From: Ailurus styani
Lineage: Eukaryota; Chordata; Mammalia; Carnivora; Ailuridae
Direction: 5' to 3'
Assembly (NCBI GenBank): GCA_002007465.1
Contig: LNAC01000019.1
Coordinates: forward strand, 1,724,344 to 1,788,343
DNA: 64,000 bases
This document shows positions 36,117 to 48,929 of the stretch, one piece after another. The position numbers were made by a program, and so were the translations under genes. Numbering within the stretch: position 1 is the stretch's first letter; every line of letters starts with the position of its first letter. Under the pieces are notes generated by a model. The model did not search any database. It was given only the letters and a program-made list of their open reading frames with translations, and was not told the DNA's origin.

Positions 36117-38560
36117 ATGACAATAAGTAAATACCTATCAATAGTTACTTTTAATGTAAATGGACTAAATGCTTCAATCAAAAAACACAGTGACAGAATG
36201 AATAAAAAAGCAAGACCCATCTATATACTGCCTACAACAGACTCATTTCAGACATCACATCAACAAGAGAAAGGATAAAAACCATATTATCATTTCCATA
36301 GACAGAGAAAAAGCATTGACAAGTACAATATCCCTCCCATGATAAAAATTCTCAAAAAAGTAGGTTTTGAGGGAACATACCTCAGTATAATAGAGGCCAT
36401 ATATGAAAAACTCACAGCTAACAACATTCACAGTGGTGAAAAACTGAGAGCTTTTCCCCTAAGATCAGGAACAAGACAAGGATACCCACCCTCACCAGTT
36501 TTATTCAACACAGTACTGGAAGTCCTAGGCATACCAATCAGAGAAGAAAAAGAAATAAAAGGCATCCAAATTTATAAGGAAGAAGTAAAGTTTTCATTAT
36601 TTGCAGATGATGTGATACTATATGTGAAAAACCTGAGAGATTCCACCAAAAAACTACTACAACTGATAAATGAATTCGGTGTATATTCACAGGATACAAA
36701 CTCAATATACAGAAATTCATTGCATTTCTATACACTAATAAGGAAGCAGCAAAAAGAAATTAAGAAAAAAATCCCACCTATAATTACACCAAAAATAATA
36801 AAATGCCTAGGAATAAACTCAACCAAGGAGGTAAAAAGACCTGTACTCCAAAAATTTCAAAATACCAATGAAAGAAATTGAAGACAACACAAATGGAAAG
36901 ATTTGTTAAAATGTCTATATTACCGAAAGCAAACTACACATTTAATACAATCCATATTAAAATACCAACAGTATTTTTCACAGAACTAGAATAAATAATC
37001 CTAAAATTTGTAGGGAACCACAAAAGACTCCAAATAGCCAAAGCAATTTTGAAAAAGAAGAACAAAACTGGAACTAGGCAATCCCAGATATCCCAGTGAC
37101 CCTGAAGGGAGCCCACATACAGTCACTTGTTCATAAAGTCATTGGAAAAAAACTTCGATAATAGGATGAGCACAAAAAAAAAAAAAAGATATACTACAAA
37201 GTTTTAGTAACCAAAACACTGTACTGGCACAAAACTAGGTACATAGGTCAATGGAACAGATAGAACCCAGAAATAAAACCACATTTATATGACCCATTAA
37301 TGTAGGACAAAGGAGACAAGAATAAGCAATGGGAAAAAGACCATCTCCTCAACAAAGAGTGTTAGGAAAACAGCACAATCACATGCAAAAGAATGAAACT
37401 GGACCACTTTCTTACACCATATGCAAAAACAAACTCAACATAAATTGAAGATCTAAATATAAGATGTGAAAACATAAAAGCCCTAGAAGAGAGCACAGGC
37501 ACTAATTTCTCTGATGCGAGCCATAGCAATCATTTTCTAAAAACATATCCTGAGGCCAGGGAAACAAAAGCAAATATTTACTATTGGGACTTCATCAAAA
37601 CGAAAAGCTTCTGCAAAACAAAGGAAATAATCAACAAAACTAAAAGACAACCTACGAAATGGGAAAATATTTGCAAACGAGATATATGATAAAGGGTTAG
37701 TATCCAAAATACATAAAGAACATAATACAACTCAAAACACACAAACACAAAAATATTCCAATTAAAAATGGGCAGAAAAAATGAACAGGCATTTCTCCAA
37801 AGAAGCCATCATACAGCCAACAAGTACATGAAATGATGCTCAACATCACTAATTATCAGGGAAATACCAATCAAAACTGCAGTGAGGTATAACCTCACAC
37901 CTCTCAGAATAGCTAAAATCAAAAAACACAAAAACAGCAAGTGTTAACGAGGATGTAGAGAAAAAGGAACCTTAGTGCACTGTTGGTGGGAATGCACACT
38001 GGTGCAGCCACTGTGGAAAACAGTAAGGAAGTTCATCAAAAGATTAAAATAGAGCTACCATATGAGCCAGTAATTCCATTACTGGGTATTCACCCAAAGA
38101 ACACAAAAACACTAATTTGAAGAAATATATGCTCCTCTGGGTGGCTCAGTCAGTTAAGTATCTGCCTTCAGCTCAGATCATGATCTCAGGGTCCTGGGAT
38201 CTAGCCCTGCATGGGGTTACATACTCAGTGAGGAGTCTGCTTCTCACTCTCCCTCTGACCCCCACTCATGCTCACTCTCTCAAATAAATAATTTAAAAAA
38301 TTGTTTTAATTTAAAAAAAAAATATATATATATATATATGCACCTCTATCTTTACTGCAGCTTTACAATAGCCAAATTATGGAAGCCACCCAAGTGTCCA
38401 CTGACAGAGGAATGGATACAAAAGAGGTAATTTATATATACATAATGGAATATTATTTGCCCATAAAAAAGAACAGATGGATCTAGAGGGTAAAATGCTA
38501 AGTGAAATATGTCAGAAAAAGACAAAAACTGTATGATTTCACTCATATGTGGAATTTAAG
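36117..38560 (+). pseudogene. L1 ORF2 remnant (endonuclease start joined to RT)
   Basis: The endonuclease start ('tcaatagttacttttaatgt') runs for about 140 nt. It then jumps, near 36260, to the reverse transcriptase palm. The frame at 36339-36881 keeps the RT active-site motif in KFSLFADDVILYVKN, with both catalytic aspartates. Downstream the C-terminal domain is broken by stops and by a CAN-SINE at 38134. Known role in intact copies: nicking target DNA and copying L1 RNA. Confidence 0.85.
38134..38325 (+). mobile_element. CAN-SINE inside L1 3' region, with TSD
   Basis: It splits the conserved L1 phrase 'atgcacctc...' into two parts. The flanks 'atatatgctcctct' and 'atatatgcacctct' form a target-site duplication with one mismatch. 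An (AT)n run of about 18 bp follows its tail at 38323-38339. Confidence 0.93.
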
Positions 38561-38980
38561 AAACCAAACAAATGAACAACAACAACAAAGAGACAAACCA
38601 AAAAACATATAGAGAACAAACTGGTGGTTGCCAAAGGGCAGGTGGGTGGGGGATGGGTGAAAATAGATGATGGGAATTAAAAAGTACACTTCTGTTGATG
38701 ACCAATGAGTAATGTATAGGATTGCCGAATCACTATATAGTACACCTGAAACTAATATAACACTGTATGTTAACTATATTAGAATTAAATTTTTTAATTA
38801 AAAAATTAAAAACAACACCGGGTTTATATTCTTCAAAAGTATTAGTATCATGAAAGACAAAGACTGAGGAACTATTCTAAATTAAAGGAAATTAAAGAGA
38901 TATACCAATTATTAAAACACAATTCACTATATTGGACTGGATCCTGCATGTGGGTAAATTTTTCTATAAAACGTACCATG

Positions 38981-39079
38981 TGGGGCATGAGGCTGACTCA
39001 GTCAGTGGAGCATACAACTCTTGATCTCAGGGTCATGAGTTCAAGCCCCACATTGGGCAAAGAGATTACTTAAAAAAAA
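38981..39079 (+). mobile_element. Short, old CAN-SINE
   Basis: tRNA-related part only: 'gactcagtcagtggagcata', 'actcttgatctcagggtcat' and the end 'gagattacttaaaaaaaa'. The flanks 'cgtaccatgt' and 'tgtatcatgt' are a possible decayed target-site duplication. Confidence 0.85.
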
Positions 39080-39154
39080 TGTATCATGTAAAAACTAATG
39101 AAGTATGAATATGGACTACTCAGAACTACTGCTTTTCAAATATTCACACACACA

Positions 39155-39300
39155 CAAATCAGGGGTCTTGTTAAAATGCAGATTATGATTCAGCAGGCCT
39201 GGAATGGGGCCCCAACTTCTCAATTCTAACAAATTCCCAATTAGCCTCAATGTATTGAGACTATGGGTCACACTTAAAGTTGCAATACACTAAATAGCAA
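39155..39300 (+). repeat. MER5-like hAT MITE
   Basis: 'ttgttaaaatgcagattatg', 'attcagcaggcctggaatgg' and 'tcaattctaacaaattccca' follow the MER5 consensus order. Confidence 0.6.
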
Positions 39301-39539
39301 CATAGTGTCAGTGTCAAACATCCTGAATTTGTCCTTGGTTTTGGAAGACACATGCTGCAGTAATTAGAAATGAAGGGGGTCATGAAGAAATGGAACTTAA
39401 TCTCAAATGGTTCAACAACAATAACAATAATAATGTAATAACTTCTATAGGGTACAGGAAATACAAATGTTTATTGCATTGTGTTGCAACCTTTCTGTGG
39501 ATCTGAAATTTTTCAACAGAAAGGGTATTGTGTAAGTTA

Positions 39540-39665
39540 ATATCAACAACCCTACAAGGTTGCTATTTTGATTTCAATGATGCAGATGAGGAAATAGATA
39601 CCTGAAGAGATCAAATAACTTGTGCACAATCATATTACTAGTAAAGGGCTGAAAGATCATAAAGT
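39540..39665 (-). repeat. MIR SINE, minus strand
   Basis: 'gatgcagatgaggaaataga' then 'gatcaaataacttgtgcaca' and 'actagtaaagggctgaaaga' match MIR in reverse. Confidence 0.65.
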
Positions 39666-39684
39666 AATAATATTCCTTGCTTTT

Positions 39685-39770
39685 AAATACACTATGACAT
39701 TGGGAAAGTAATAGCCTATCTAGGCCTCAGTTTCCTGATCCAGCCGAAAGGGTTGCACCAGACCAGATGA
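39685..39770 (+). repeat. MIR fragment, plus strand
   Basis: 'attgggaaagtaatagccta' followed by 'aggcctcagtttcctgatcc'. It lies in opposite orientation to the neighbouring MIR. Confidence 0.5.
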
Positions 39771-40679
39771 TGTCTTGCATCTCAAACACCACGCTCTTCC
39801 CATAAGCCAATGCACCCTGCAACCACTACATCCTTCACACACTTCATCTGGGCAGGTCTTTTTTCTTCCACTACTTTCATGGCAGAATGAAAGAGCAAAG
39901 GTAAACATACCCAAAAAACATATCCATATGACAGATATCAATGATGTTTTGAATTGGTTAACCATATGAAATGTAATTTCAAAATTAAAAAAGATCAGGA
40001 GTTAAGCCACATATTCTCTCCAAGGAATAGCACTGTCCCTTGTCTGTATACCAGACTTAGGTTTCACGAAAGTAGACATCAAAATGGTCTCTGTAAAGTA
40101 ATGTATGTTTCCATCATTTGAGATCCTTAAAGGAAAACCTTCTCAAAGGGCCAAAGACATTTTCGAAAATTTAATCCTAACTCTGAAACAACAAAAACAA
40201 AAGTACCCATGAATGAAGGAAAGGAATTGAAGCAGAATCCTTCAACTGTTCAATTGTTATTGAATCCTTCCAACAAATGGAGATCCCAAACTGGGCTCAG
40301 ATTTATTCCTAAAGGAATGGTGATCACTTGGAAGAGCAGAAAAGGATAACCAGAAACTACCAAAGGTTAACTAGGAACCTTCCACTAAATTTCCTTTCAG
40401 GGTGGGAAATATCAACACTCTATACATAGAATACATAGATTCTAACAAGGCATCCTTTTATGATATTCTCACATATAAAATGAAAAAATGTAGCCTAGTC
40501 AGAAGTTCCTAAAATTTGGTGGAGAGAGTCCAGGATAGCAGAGGAATAGGAAACCTTAGTTCTTCCTAGTCCTATGAAATCACCCAGATAGCTAACAAAT
40601 CATTTTGAACACCACTGAACTAAACTGGAGATCTAAGAAAGGAATTGCCACAAAGCAACCACTTTCTGCAAGAATGACA

Positions 40680-41530
40680 AGATGGAAAAACTCACCTCAA
40701 AAAAGAAAAAAGAGGCAATACTGACTGCCAGGGACCTAATCAGTATGGATATAATTAAGATGTCAGAACTAGAATTCAGAATAATGATTTTAAAAATAAT
40801 GTCTGGGCTTGAAAAAAGCATAGAAGATGCTAAAGAATCCCTCTGAAAAAATAAAAGAGCTAAAGTTCAACAAAGTCAAAATCAAAAAGCTATTAATGAG
40901 ATGCAATAAAAAATGGAGGCTCTAACTGCTAGGATAAATGAGACAGAAGAGAGAATTGGGGATATAGAAAATGAAATGTTGGAGAATAAGATGAGAAAAA
41001 GAGAGAGAAACTACTGGATCACAAAGGGAGAATTCTAGAAATAAGTGATACCATAAAGTGAAATAATATTAGAATAATTGGGATCCTAGAAGAGGAAAGA
41101 GAGAAAAGGGGAGGGCAGAAGGTATTTTGGAGCAAATTATAGCACAGAACTTCCCTAATCTGGGGAAGAAAACAAGCATTCAAGTCCAGAGGCACAGAGA
41201 ACCCCCCTCAATATCAATAAGTCAACACCCCAACATACGATAGGGAAACTTGCAAATCTCAGAGACAAAGAGAAAATCCTTACAGCAGCTCAGGGCAAGA
41301 GGTACATAACCTACAAAGGTAGAAACATTAGACTGGCAGAAGACCTATGTGCAGAGACTTGGCAGCCCAGAAAGGACTAGCAAGATACATTTAGGGTGCA
41401 AAGTGAGAAAAATATGCAGCCAAAAATACTTTACCCAGCCAGGCTGTCATTCAAAGTAGAGCAATAAAAAGCTTCCAGGACAAACAGAAACTAAAATAAT
41501 TTGTGACCACTAAACCAATCGTATAAGAAA
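40680..41530 (+). pseudogene. L1 ORF1 remnant
   Basis: The start reads 'atggaaaaactcacctcaaa' and the region carries the coiled-coil and RNA-binding parts of ORF1p by layout ('ggtagaaacattagactggc', 'ccaggacaaacagaaacta'). In-frame stops, e.g. near 40843, and deletions destroy it. In intact L1, ORF1p coats the RNA. Confidence 0.8.
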
Positions 41531-41601
41531 TACTACAATCCTTTAAGCAGAGATAGAGCCCCAAAGTAACATAGACCAGAAAGGAACAGAGACAATATAC
41601 A

Positions 41602-44600
41602 GAAACAGTGACTTTATGGGTAATACAATGGCACTAAATTCATGTCTTTCAATAGTTACTCTGAATGTAAATGGGCTAAATGCCCAATCAAAAGACACAG
41701 GGTATCAGATTGGATAAAAAAGCAAGACCCATTGATATGCTCTCTGCAAGAGACTCATTTAAACCCAAAGACAAATTGAAAGTGAGGGGGTGGAAAACAA
41801 TGTATCATGAAGCAGCTTTATATATCAGACAAATTAGATTTTAAAACCAACGACTATAATAAGAGATGAGGAAAGACACTATAATTGTAGCAGCCAATTA
41901 TATAAACCAATTAATAACAAAATTAAAGAAACACAGTGATAATAATACAAAAATCATAGGGAACTGTAACATCCCACTCACTGCAATGGACAGACCATCT
42001 AAGCAGAAGATCAAAAGGAAACAAGGGCTTTGAATGACACAATGGACCAGATAGACTTCACAGATATATTCAGGGCATTCCATACTAAAGCAACTGAATA
42101 CACACTCTTCTCAAATGCACATGGAACATTCTCCAGAACAGATCACAAACTGGGTCACAAATCTGGTCTCAACGAGTACCAAAAGATTGGGATTGTTCCC
42201 TGCATATTTTCAGACAACACTGCACTGAAACTGGAACTTAATCCCAAGAGGAAAGCTGGAGAGAACTCAAATGGAGGTTAAAGAACATTCTACTGAAGAA
42301 TGAATGGGTCAACCAAGAAATTAAAGAAGAATTTTTAAAAATTCATGAAAACAAATGAAAATGAAAATACAACTGTTCAAAACCTTTGGAATGCGGCAAA
42401 GACAGCCCTAAGAGGAAAGTATACAGCAATACAAGCCTTTCTCAAGAAACAAGAAAGGTCTCAAATACATAATCTAACCTTACACCTAAAGGAGCTGGAG
42501 AAAGAACAGCAAAGAAAGCTTAAATCCATCAGAAGAGAATTAGTAAAGATCAGAGCAGAAATCAATGAAATAGAAACCAAAAGAACAGAATAGAACAGAG
42601 AAACTAGGACCTGGTTCTTTGAATGAATTAGTAAGATTGATAAACCCCTGGCCAGACTTATCAAAAAGAAAAGAGAAAGGACCCAAACAAATAAAATCAT
42701 GAATGAAAGAAGACAGATTACAATCAACCAAAGAAATACAAACACTTATAAGAACAGATTATGAGCAACCATATACCAACAAATTGGGCAATCTGGAAGA
42801 AATGAATGCATTCCTAGAGATGTATAAACTACCAAAACTGAAACAGGAAGAAATAGAAAACTTGCACAAACACATAATCAGTGAGGAAATTAAAGCAGTA
42901 ATCAAGAATTTTTCAACAAACAAGAGGCCAGAGCTGGATGGCTTCCCAGGGGAATTCTACCAAACATTGAAAGAAGAATTAATACCTATTCTTCTGAAGC
43001 TGTTTCAAACAATAGAAATGGAGGGAAAACTTCCAAACTGGTTCTATGAGGCCAGCATTACCTTGATCCCAAAACCAGAAAAGACCCCACCAGAAAGGAG
43101 AATTACAGACCAATATTCCTGATGAACATGGATGCAAAATTCTCAGCAAGATACTAGCCAACAGGATCAAACAGTACATTAAAAGGATTATTCACCATGA
43201 CCACGTGATATTTATTCCTGGGCTGCAAGGTTGATTCAACATCTGCAAATCAATCAACATGATACCCTTCGTTAATAAAAAGAAACAAGAACCATATGAC
43301 CCTCTCAATAGATACAGAAAGAACATTTGACAAAGTACAGCATCCTTTCTTGATTTCAACTCTTCCCAGTGTAGGGATAGAAGGAACATACTTCATATCA
43401 TAAAAGCCATCTATGAAAAGCCCACCATGAATATCATTCTGAATGGGGAAAAAACTGAGAACTTACCCCTGAGGTCAGGAACACAACAGGAATGTCCACT
43501 ATCACCACTGCTATTCAACATAGTACTAGAAGTCCCTCAGCAATCAGACAACAAAAAGAAATAAAAGGCATCTGAATCAGCAAAGAAGTCAAACTTTCAC
43601 TCTTCACAGATGATATGATACTCTATGTGGAAAACCCAAAAGACTCTACCCCAAAATTACTAGAACTCATATGAGAATTCAGTAAAGTGGCAGGATATAA
43701 AATCAGTGCACAGAAATCAGCTGCATTTCTATACATCAAGAATGAAACAGAAGAAGGAGAAATTAAGAAGTCAATCCCATTTACAATTGCACCCAAAACC
43801 ATAAGATACCTAGGAATAAACCTAATCAAAGAGGCAAAGGTTCTATACACAGAAAACTATGGAACACTAAAGAGAGAAATTAAGGAAAACACAAAGAAAT
43901 GGAAAAAACATTCCATGCTCATGGATTGGAAGAATAAATATTGTTAAAATGTCTATGCTACCTAGAGCAATCTACACATTCAATATAATCCTATCAAAAT
44001 ACCATCAACTTTTTTTCACAGAGCTGGAACAAATAATCTTAAAATTTGTATAGAACCAGAAACAACTCTGAATAACCAAAGGAATGTTAAGAAAGAAAAC
44101 CAAAGCTGGTGGCATCACAATGCAGGGCTTCAAGCTCTATTACAAAGCTGTAATCATTAAGACAGCATGCACAAAAACAGACACATAGATCAATGGAACA
44201 GAATAGAGAACCCAGAAAAGGACCCTCAACTCTATGCTCAACTAATCTTTGTCAAAGCAGGAAAGAATATCCAATGGAAAAAAGGCTCTTCAACAAATGG
44301 TATTGGGAAAATTGGACAGCCACATGCAGAAGAATAAAACTGGACCATTTCCTTACACCACAAACAAAAATAAACTCAAAGTGGATGAAAGAACTCAATG
44401 TGAGACAGGAATCCATAAAAATCCTAGAGGAAAATGTAGACAGCAACCTCTTTGACCTCAGCCACAGCAACTTCTTGCTAGACATGTCTCCAAAGGCAAA
44501 GGAAACAAAAGCAAAAATGAACTATTGAGACTTCATCAAGATAAAAAACTTTTGCACAGCTAAGGAAACAGTTGACAAAACCAAAAGGCAACCTATGGAA

Positions 44601-45335
44601 TGGGAGAAGATATTTGCAAATTTCTTATCAGATAAAGGGATAATATCCCAGATCTATAAAGAACTTATCAAACTCAACACCCACAGAACAAATAATCCAG
44701 TCAAAAAAATGGGCAGAAGACATGAACAGACATTTCTTCAAAGAAGACATCCAAATGGCTAACAGACACATGAAAAAGTGCTCGTCACTCAGCATCAGGG
44801 AAATACAAATCAAAACCACAATGATATACACCTCACACAAGTCAGAATGGCTAAAATTAAACACTCAGGAAATGACAGATGTTGGCAGGGATGTGGAGAA
44901 AGGAGAACCCTCTTACACTGTTGGTGAGAATGCAAGCTGGTATAGCCACTGTGGAAAACAGCATGAAGTTTCCTCCAAAAGTTGAAAATACAGCTACATA
45001 TGATCCAGCAATTGCATTCCAAGGTATTTACCCCAAAGATACAAATTAGTGATCCAAAGTGGCACCTGCACCTGTGTTATAGCAGCAATGTCCACAATAG
45101 CCAAACTATGGAGGGAGCCCAGATGTCTATCGACAGATGAATGGATAAGGAAGATGTGGTGTACACACACACACACACACACACAAACACACACAATGGA
45201 ATATTAATCAGCCATCAAAAAATAAAACCTTGCCATTTGCAATGACATGGATGGAACTAGAGGGTGAGATAAGTGAGATAAGATAAGTCAACCAGAGAAA
45301 GACAATTATATGATCTCACTCATATGTGCAATTTA
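41602..45335 (+). pseudogene. L1 ORF2 remnant, RT motif altered
   Basis: Runs from the endonuclease start ('ctttcaatagttactctgaa') through RT to the C-terminal domain. The longest open pieces are 42030-42281, 42345-42593, 42703-43122, 43687-43947 and 44193-44528. At about 43600-43630 the RT site reads LFTDDMILYV where FADD is usual. Both aspartates remain, but frameshifts around it would silence the enzyme. Confidence 0.85.
45163..45195. repeat. (CA)n microsatellite in L1
   Basis: About 16 CA units with one AA interruption, at the same L1 position as the CA run at 6292. Confidence 0.95.
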
Positions 45336-45639
45336 AGAAACAAAACAGAAGATCATGGGGAAGGGAGGGGGAAAAAAACCTACAAAATCAGAGAGAGAGA
45401 CAAACCATAAGAGACTCTTAAACATAGGAAAAAAACTCTGGGTTGCCAGAGGGGAGGGGGGCAGAGGGATGGGGTAATCAGGTGATGGACATTAAGGAGG
45501 GCACGTGATGTAAAGAGCACTGGTTATTATATAAGACTGATGAATCACATAACTACCTCTGAAACTAATAATATACTATTTGTTAATTGAATTTAAATAA
45601 AATAAAATTTTAAAATAAATAAATTCTTAAAATTCATCA

Positions 45640-46204
45640 TCTTAGGACGACCTCTTTATACTAGTAAAAACTATTAGGATCCCAAAGAACAGTATGGATG
45701 TTTGTGTGGATTATGTCCACTGACACCCTTAGTGATAGAAATAAGAAACAAAATTTTAAAAAATATTTAAGTATATTTTAGTTGATTAAAAATAACATAC
45801 TTATATATTAACATGTTTTATAAAAAATAATGGTTTTCCAAAATAAAAATAATTCAATGAGAGAAATGGCATTGTTTTCCATCCTGAAAAATCTCTTCAG
45901 TGTCAGATTTAAGAGAAGGCAGCTAGATTCTCATATCCGCTTCCACATTCAATCTGTTTCCATATTGTGATATCATATCACCTCTTATCATATCACCTCT
46001 GGAAAACTCCTCTCTACAATTCTAAAAGAATGAATGAGAAAGGCAATTATCATAAAAATAGCTATGACCTCAGAGATCCCTAAAAGTGTCTCGGGGGACC
46101 CCCATTCACACTTTGAGAATCCTTGTCTTGGGTGCTAATAAACTTGATTAACAAAATTAAAATTATCATATTCACCACTGTTCAGTGTCCAATACATACA
46201 AAGA
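45640..46204. other. Unique DNA
   Basis: Nothing recognised. Confidence 0.35.
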
Positions 46205-46395
46205 CTCCTCAACCTCAGTACCCTTGACATTCTGATCATTCTTATTGGAGGCACCATACTGTGCCTAGTTAGCAATATCCCTAGCCTCTACCTACTAGAT
46301 ACCCATAGCAGCCCCACTCAGTTCTAACAATCAAAAATGTTTCCACACATTGCCAAACATTCCCTGGGGACTGAGATCCACCACTATATGTCTAG
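46205..46395 (-). mobile_element. MER20-like hAT MITE
   Basis: 'ctcaacctcagtacccttga', 'agcaatatccctagcctcta', 'tactagatacccatagcagc' and 'ccaaacattccctggggact' follow the MER20 reverse complement almost throughout. Confidence 0.78.
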
Positions 46396-46779
46396 AGAAA
46401 TATTTCTAGTGTAATGCCTCAGAGCTTAGTATTTGTCAGCAATGGCTTGGTCTTCATAGACAGAGGACACAAAACCGGAGAGATATTGAACAATTTCTGG
46501 AGCAAGAAATGTGCCCAAGCAGGTTTCAGCTGGTTGGGAACAAACAGACTGGCAATACAGGGTTCAAAAGAAAAAACTATTGGGGCAGTACTTGAACCTG
46601 TGTAAAAAACACCACACAAGTACAGTATGAGAACAAATGCCTCAGCCACAGTCATGAGTAGTCAATGTGGACAGTATGGCAAGGGTGAAGCCACCAGCTG
46701 TCATGACTGGCAAGCTGAGGACATCTCCAACAGGATTAACAGACAGGAAGTACATCTAGAACAGGGAAGATGCTAATCC

Positions 46780-47615
46780 CAACTGCATTCCCTACTGACT
46801 GGACCACACTAGAGCAATTCAATGCAATTCTGACAGGTCAGATCCCATAGGTTAAGGGCTCAGTCCCATGAGTCTGCATTCCCCAGTCTCTGCTTCAGAT
46901 GCCAAATTGTAAGACCAGGTTTTTATCTGGCCTTCTGACTGGATATAAATCAGAGGTTCACATGACCCACTCCTTGAGCTCAATTAATTTGCTAGAGCAG
47001 TTCACAGAATTCAGGAAACCTGTTTACTCACTAGATTACCGATTTATTACAAAGGATATTAAAGGATATAAATCAATAGACAGATGAAAAGATACATAAG
47101 ATAAGGTGCCAAACAAAGGAATTCTGTTCCCATGGAGCCTGGGATCCGGTGGTGTGACACGTGGGAAGTTTTCTGGCTCCCTTCTGCTTTTGGATTCACT
47201 ATGAAGGCTTCATGACGTAGGCATCATTGATTAAATCACTAGCCATTAGTGACTGATTCAACCTCCACCCTCTCTCTTCAACCCCCAAATCAGGGGGTAG
47301 GGCTGAAAGTTTCAATATTCTATTCACTGTTGGTTCCTCTGGCAAAGAGTCCCCATCCTTAAGTACTTTCCAAAAGTCACCCCATTTACATAAGCCCAGT
47401 TGTGGAAGAGAAAACTTTTCAGGAATAATAAGACTCCCATTTCACCTGAAGCAATTCAGGAACTGAAGACAAGAGACCAAACACAACAAAGATGCTCCCA
47501 TGGCCTTATGGCTCAGGAAATCCCAAGTGTTCTGGGAACTGGGAGCCAGGAACTGTGGACGAAGACCAAATAGATATTACCTGCTATAAAACAAAGCACA
47601 ATGTGACTAGGAAGG
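46780..47615 (+). mobile_element. ERVL-type solo LTR (MER21-like)
   Basis: Phrases 'ctcaattaatttgctagagc', 'ctagattaccgatttattac', 'gaaggcttcatgacgtaggc', 'atcattgattaaatcactag', 'agccaggaactgtggacgaa' and 'gaccaaatagatattacctg' appear in the order of MER21-class LTRs. No paired LTR or internal coding region was recognised, so it is probably solo. Ends are approximate. Confidence 0.65.
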
Positions 47616-48929
47616 CGGGAAATTCAAAACAAAGTCATGCAATTTACCAATCATCTGATTCTAAAAACAGTATCGTGTGAAAGGCGGATTTGTCTTGTAT
47701 TTGGGCCCAGAGATTAAAACCAGGGCTAATGGGTTAAGAATCTAAGAAGGCATATGTCAACAGAATATATGGGAAAAAAACCCTTCTGAACTAATGAAGT
47801 TATACAACTCTTGGGCACTTAATTTGGGAGACGAGGAGTTCCATGTCACCAAAGTTTTACAAAGTCTTACAAAGGTAAGACAAGGAGCATTCCAAAAGAG
47901 GCTCCAACACTGCATGCAGTCTGGGCTTGAAAGGTTGACCCATGAATCCATGAATGAGAAAATATCTGCCCCTCCCCAAAAGATAGTCTCATTCACCAAG
48001 CTATTTGAGCCAAGTCCCTGACTCCTCAATATAAAAACAAGCATGTCAAGCTGACCTGTCACCCTTTTCTGCAAGACAGGGCAACCTTTCCGCAACCCCT
48101 GATAAATTCATGCTGTGCCATGCTGAGACCTGAGCTCCCTTAATTCCCACTGCAAGTTGGCCATGCCCTGAGTTCTCATTATGCCCTAGATGCACGGTTA
48201 ACGTGACACAGGGGTGGCCCTGACTGTTATGGAGTAATCTCGTCTTATCATTCCTTCTATTCTGGTTTTCCCTTCACAGTGGAAGAATATGTCAGCTATC
48301 AATATACGAAAAATCTTTATGAACTGTTAATATTTCCTAAATGCACTCATTAAAGTCATCCTTATTTGGCTCCTGAAATAGTGATCTTACAGAGCCATAG
48401 ATAGATGTTTGTTGAAGAGCATGATGATTAACCCCCTTGGAGTTTCCTAAGAGCCACAGCACCTATAGGCATTTTAACATTATTTTCCTACATCCTACTA
48501 TGCAAAAATACTTAAAAAAAAAAAAAAACCCAGAACAAAAAAACCATACGGGTACTGTAGTACTAGTACTGAGCACTGCTCCAAAGGACCGGAGAATCCC
48601 ACTGATAAATAAAATCTATGTGTTGGGGCATGATGGGGGGGAGGGGCGGGTAGGTAGAAATTTAGGCAGCTGGTGAAAGCTGGCCGAAGCTGTAGAACTG
48701 CTGTCAACCTGGGGAGAATAAGATGAGAAGTTAACTAATCACCTGCAGAGCCTGCACTGTATTTTCATTTTTAGTTATTATTGTATGAAAATGGGCAGAC
48801 AACGTGTTGCTCTTTAAATAAATATGTAGCCTTTAAAAATATTCCTTTTTCTACCTAAAGGAGTCTTCTGGAAGTCAATAGGGACACAGAAGTCACTAAA
48901 CCAAAATTCATTTTCAGTGAAATGGTGGG
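47616..48929. other. Unassigned DNA, no gene recognised
   Basis: A plus-strand frame at 47794-48021 (75 residues) has a fairly protein-like composition, but I know no family for it and see no splice or start context. The rest is featureless. Confidence 0.3.

Larger units (their letters stand above)
34079..38812 (+). mobile_element. Long L1 with 5' UTR, internally deleted
   Basis: Starts with the carnivore L1 5' UTR ('ccagggaaaatggtggagta', later 'agactggcagagcagactc') and ends with the L1 3' UTR near 38812. It measures 4.7 kb including two CAN-SINEs. Most of ORF1 is missing around 35.6 kb. The endonuclease-to-RT part of ORF2 is deleted near 36.26 kb. It cannot move by itself. It is a rare copy that kept its 5' end. 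Confidence 0.85.
39301..40514. other. Mostly unique DNA with two MIR fragments
   Basis: Outside the MIR pieces at 39540-39770 nothing was recognised. Confidence 0.35.
40515..45630 (+). mobile_element. Near full-length L1, decayed
   Basis: About 5.1 kb with part of the 5' UTR, an ORF1 remnant, an ORF2 remnant and a complete 3' UTR and tail. The left flank 'ttcctaaaatttg' and right flank 'ttcttaaaattca' may be a decayed target-site duplication. Both ORFs are split by stops and frameshifts. The copy lies about 1.7 kb from the L1 at 34.1-38.8 kb, in the same orientation. Confidence 0.85.

Noticed and set aside
42461..42745. Hydrophobic minus-strand frames
   Set aside because: Antisense of L1 ORF2. 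A-rich sense DNA gives leucine- and phenylalanine-rich antisense peptides.
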